The position numbers and the translations under genes are program-made. This document shows positions 61,688-64,000 of a stretch of 64,000 nt of DNA, one piece after another (positions within the stretch are counted from its first letter, which is position 1; each line of letters begins with the position of its first letter). The notes under the pieces were generated by a model. That model saw only the letters and a list, made by a program, of their open reading frames with translations. It did not search any database and had not been told where the DNA came from. The stretch lies in NCBI GenBank assembly GCA_002163155.1, contig MAAO01000016.1, forward strand, positions 248,001-312,000, written 5' to 3'. The DNA comes from Halobacteriovorax marinus. GTDB taxonomy: Bacteria; Bdellovibrionota; Bacteriovoracia; Bacteriovoracales; Bacteriovoracaceae.

Positions 61688-63915
61688 TGGCAGGATATAT
61701 AATAACAATTATTGGTGGAAAGGGTGGACAAGGTAAGTCTCAGGTCGCTGCGAACTTGGCTTTTGCCTATGCTGCAGAGTCTAGAGGTAAGGTTCTTCTC
61801 TTGGACTTTGATAAGAAAGCTAGTGGAGATCAGAACTTTATTACTGGTCTTAAATCTAGAAAAACGGTCAAAGACCTTTCTGAATTTGCTGGAGCAATTG
61901 ATCCTAGATCAATTATGCAATTTGTAACACCACATCCATCTGGTGTGAATTATATCGGCATGCCTACTGATCCTACGGCGAGTGAAGGGATAAATGCGGA
62001 AGGATTAGGTAAGACTTTAAAAAGTATTACAAATATTTTCCCTTTAACTATCATTGATGCCGGTTGTGAATTGAATGATTTGGCCATTAAGGCCTTAGAG
62101 TTCTCTACTTTAATCTTTATGGTAGTAACACCAGATATCCTAGCATTGAACCAAACAAAGAGATTGTACTCAGATCTTGTAACGATGATGTTTCCAAAAG
62201 ACATGTTGCAAGTAATATTAAATCAACACCAGAAAGGACATCCAGTTACTCCTGAGGTTGTAGGTAAAAGTTTGGGTAAAGCTGTCTTTGCAACTGTTCC
62301 TAAAGATGATCAAACATGTGTAATGGCTTTAAATCAAAAGAAGCCAGCGCTAGTTATTGCTAAGAAAAGTAATTTTGCAAAAGGTATAACTGAGTGTGCT
62401 AGAAAAATAATTCAAAAAAATATTTTAAAATCATTGGCCAAGCTAAATACACCTAAAGATGTAGGTGTTAAAAGTGATGCTGATGGAGCTGATGAAAAGA
62501 AAAGTAAAAATGCATGGACAGATTTAAAATCTAGAATTCATAAAGCATTAGTTGATGAAATGGATTTAAAGAACTCTGATGATAATGATCCAAAAGCTGC
62601 CATCATCATGCGCGAACAAACAAAGAAAATGGTTGTAGAGCTTCTGAGTAAAGAAGATACCAAAAGTATTTTTTCAACTAGAGAAGATATGAATCGAATT
62701 GTTAAAGAGATTTTGGATGAAGCTCTAGGTCTTGGACCTCTTGAAGATCTACTTGCAGATAAAGATTGTAGTGAAATAATGGTTGTAAGCCCTGATAAAA
62801 TCTTCTACGAAAAAAATGGTAAGGTTATTAAGTCAGATGTTACTTTTACAAATGATAGACAGGTTCTAAATGTAATTGAAAGAATTGTTGCACCAATCGG
62901 TAGAAGAATTGATGAGAAAACTCCCTACGTGGATGCTCGTCTACATGATGGATCTAGGGTTCATGCCATAATTCCGCCTTCTGCAATTGATGGGTGTTGC
63001 ATTACCATTAGAAAATTTCCAGAAGAAGTTTTAACTTACAAGCATTATATAAACTGGAATACGATGACTCAGAATATGGCTGACTTTCTTCGTATCGCAG
63101 TAGAAGGGCATCGTAATATTGTAGTTAGTGGTGGTACAGGTTCAGGGAAAACTTCATTAATTAATATTCTCGGTAGTTTTATTCCTTCTAATGAAAGAAT
63201 TATTACCTGTGAAGATTCTGCGGAACTTAACTTTCCTCAGGATCACGTTGTAAGATTAGAAACACGACCGCCCTCTTTAGAGGGGGATGGTGAAATTGAT
63301 ATTCGTTGTCTTGTAAAGCAGACTCTAAGAATGAGGCCCGATCGAATTGTTGTAGGTGAGTGTCGTGGAGGTGAAACTCTAGATATGCTTCAAGCAATGG
63401 GAACAGGTCACGATGGTTCTATGACTACGGTTCACTCGAACAATCCTAGAGAGTGTATTGGTAGACTTGAAACTCTTGTTCAGTACGCTGGTGCTGGAAT
63501 TAGTGCTAAGGCAATTAGGGAGATGATTGCGAACTCAGTTCATTTAATTATTCAGCAGAAACGTTTAGATGACGGCTCTAGAAAGATGACTCATATTTCT
63601 GAAATTGCCGGAATCCAAGGAGAGATCATTACTCTTCAAGATATTTTTCTCTTTAATCAAAGAGATATTGATAAGAACGGAAAGATAGTAGGAGAATTTC
63701 AAGCAACTGGGTTTATTCCTAAGTTTATCGAAATTCTTGAAAAAAGAGGATACAACGTACCTAGAGGGTTATTTAGTAACAGCACTCCTGAAGATACTGG
63801 CGGACAAAGTGGTTCCGGAGGTGCTCCGCCCGCTCCGAGTGGAAATAGCAAACCGAAAGGAAAGCCAACTAGACCTCCTGGAAATCGACCAGCAAAGAAG
63901 AGGCCTACTAAATGA
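61687..63915 (+). CDS. Fused CpaE (TadZ-like) and CpaF (TadA) Tad ATPases
   Basis: CpaE/TadZ places the Tad machine and CpaF/TadA powers it. Both domains are in one 742-residue protein. Residues 1-250 are a ParA/MinD-type ATPase with the deviant Walker A IIGGKGGQGKSQ (Lys12 and Lys17) and LTIIDAGC. Residues about 290-690 are CpaF: SEIMVV, then Walker A GGTGSGKTS (about 482-490), CEDSAELNF, RIVVGECRGGE and GHDGSMTTVHSN. A Pro/Gly/Lys-rich tail of about 40 residues ends it. The frame is continuous and no stop or restart is seen at the junction (about 250-285), so it is a real fusion, not two overlapping genes. Confidence 0.9.
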   Translation: MAGYIITIIGGKGGQGKSQVAANLAFAYAAESRGKVLLLDFDKKASGDQNFITGLKSRKTVKDLSEFAGAIDPRSIMQFVTPHPSGVNYIGMPTDPTASEGINAEGLGKTLKSITNIFPLTIIDAGCELNDLAIKALEFSTLIFMVVTPDILALNQTKRLYSDLVTMMFPKDMLQVILNQHQKGHPVTPEVVGKSLGKAVFATVPKDDQTCVMALNQKKPALVIAKKSNFAKGITECARKIIQKNILKSLAKLNTPKDVGVKSDADGADEKKSKNAWTDLKSRIHKALVDEMDLKNSDDNDPKAAIIMREQTKKMVVELLSKEDTKSIFSTREDMNRIVKEILDEALGLGPLEDLLADKDCSEIMVVSPDKIFYEKNGKVIKSDVTFTNDRQVLNVIERIVAPIGRRIDEKTPYVDARLHDGSRVHAIIPPSAIDGCCITIRKFPEEVLTYKHYINWNTMTQNMADFLRIAVEGHRNIVVSGGTGSGKTSLINILGSFIPSNERIITCEDSAELNFPQDHVVRLETRPPSLEGDGEIDIRCLVKQTLRMRPDRIVVGECRGGETLDMLQAMGTGHDGSMTTVHSNNPRECIGRLETLVQYAGAGISAKAIREMIANSVHLIIQQKRLDDGSRKMTHISEIAGIQGEIITLQDIFLFNQRDIDKNGKIVGEFQATGFIPKFIEILEKRGYNVPRGLFSNSTPEDTGGQSGSGGAPPAPSGNSKPKGKPTRPPGNRPAKKRPTK

Positions 63916-64000
63916 GCTTTTTTATAGCATTGATTGGTAAAACGGGAGTGATTTCTGTCATTGGAATTTCCCTATTTTTACTTTGTTATAAATATTCCCA
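63912..64000 (+). CDS. Start of a probable TadB/CpaG inner-membrane protein, partial
   Basis: The ATG overlaps the stop of the fused ATPase gene (ATGA). The 29 residues in the window include a hydrophobic segment, GVISVIGISLFLLC, near the N terminus. TadB and TadC (GspF-like) normally follow CpaF in Tad loci, so TadB is the likely identity, but the segment is too short to show it. Confidence 0.55.
   Translation, partial: MSFFIALIGKTGVISVIGISLFLLCYKYS

Noticed and set aside
1-64000. CRISPR arrays, insertion sequences, prophage, tRNA or rRNA genes
   Set aside because: No regularly spaced repeats, transposase, integrase, phage structural genes or tRNA/rRNA sequences were seen by eye.

Overview
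The window looks like core chromosome of a low-GC, motile, Gram-negative bacterium of the Bdellovibrio/Bacteriovorax type (Bdellovibrionota, most likely the marine Bacteriovoracaceae/Halobacteriovorax side). This placement is an inference. It rests on the low GC, the combination of a type IVa pilus, a Tad (Flp) pilus and small D0/D1-only flagellins, a Myxococcus-like pil gene order with an ABC pair next to pilD, and an outer-membrane TamB/Omp85 pair. No database was searched. I see no insertion sequence, prophage, CRISPR array, tRNA or rRNA.

Layout. 1-900: end of ribF and a compact aroE. 1003-15214: a nearly complete type IVa pilus locus (pilB, pilT, pilC, pilA, ABC ATPase and permease resembling PilH/PilI, pilD, pilM-N-O-P, pilQ), with one TPR gene on the opposite strand and a TPR gene after pilQ. 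15299-19785: aroQ, efp, accB, accC and a repeat-type protein. 19778-26670: tamB and a long Omp85/TamA gene, overlapping. 26853-30389: rplM, rpsI and a UvrA-like protein that has lost one of its two ATP sites. 30493-36092: a secreted protein, a matrixin-like metalloprotease, an AMIN-like protein and lon, preceded by an exact match to the FliA (sigma-28) promoter consensus. 36143-43682, mostly minus strand: rpoZ, an acyl-CoA synthetase, small proteins, an oligopeptide-binding lipoprotein, recX, recA and pgpA. 43728-52571: a possible RelA/SpoT-fold protein, a hydrolase, an FHA-like protein, recG, greA, two small proteins, a UbiB-family kinase and a GNAT protein. 52846-55881: two flagellins and a sugar-nucleotide reductase-like protein. 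55895-64000: a hypothetical gene, a 6S RNA gene and a Tad locus (Flp pilin, four further prepilin/TadE-like proteins, TadV peptidase, CpaB, CpaC, a CpaE-CpaF fusion and the start of a probable TadB), cut by the window edge.

How it fits together. Two pilus machines share the same logic. In the type IVa system PilD processes PilA, PilB and PilT extend and retract through PilC, PilMNOP align the envelope and PilQ is the outer-membrane pore. In the Tad system TadV processes a family of small prepilins, CpaF drives assembly and CpaC is the pore. Flagellins are encoded between them. The main points for a second look are: a 6S RNA not covered by any ORF; two genes whose only sensible starts are AUU and AUA behind good Shine-Dalgarno sequences; five nearby Tad genes that all carry a G-Q-x3-E prepilin motif; the CpaE-CpaF fusion; the asymmetric UvrA-like ATPase; the sigma-28-like promoter in front of the protease operon; and iterated 9-mers upstream of recA.
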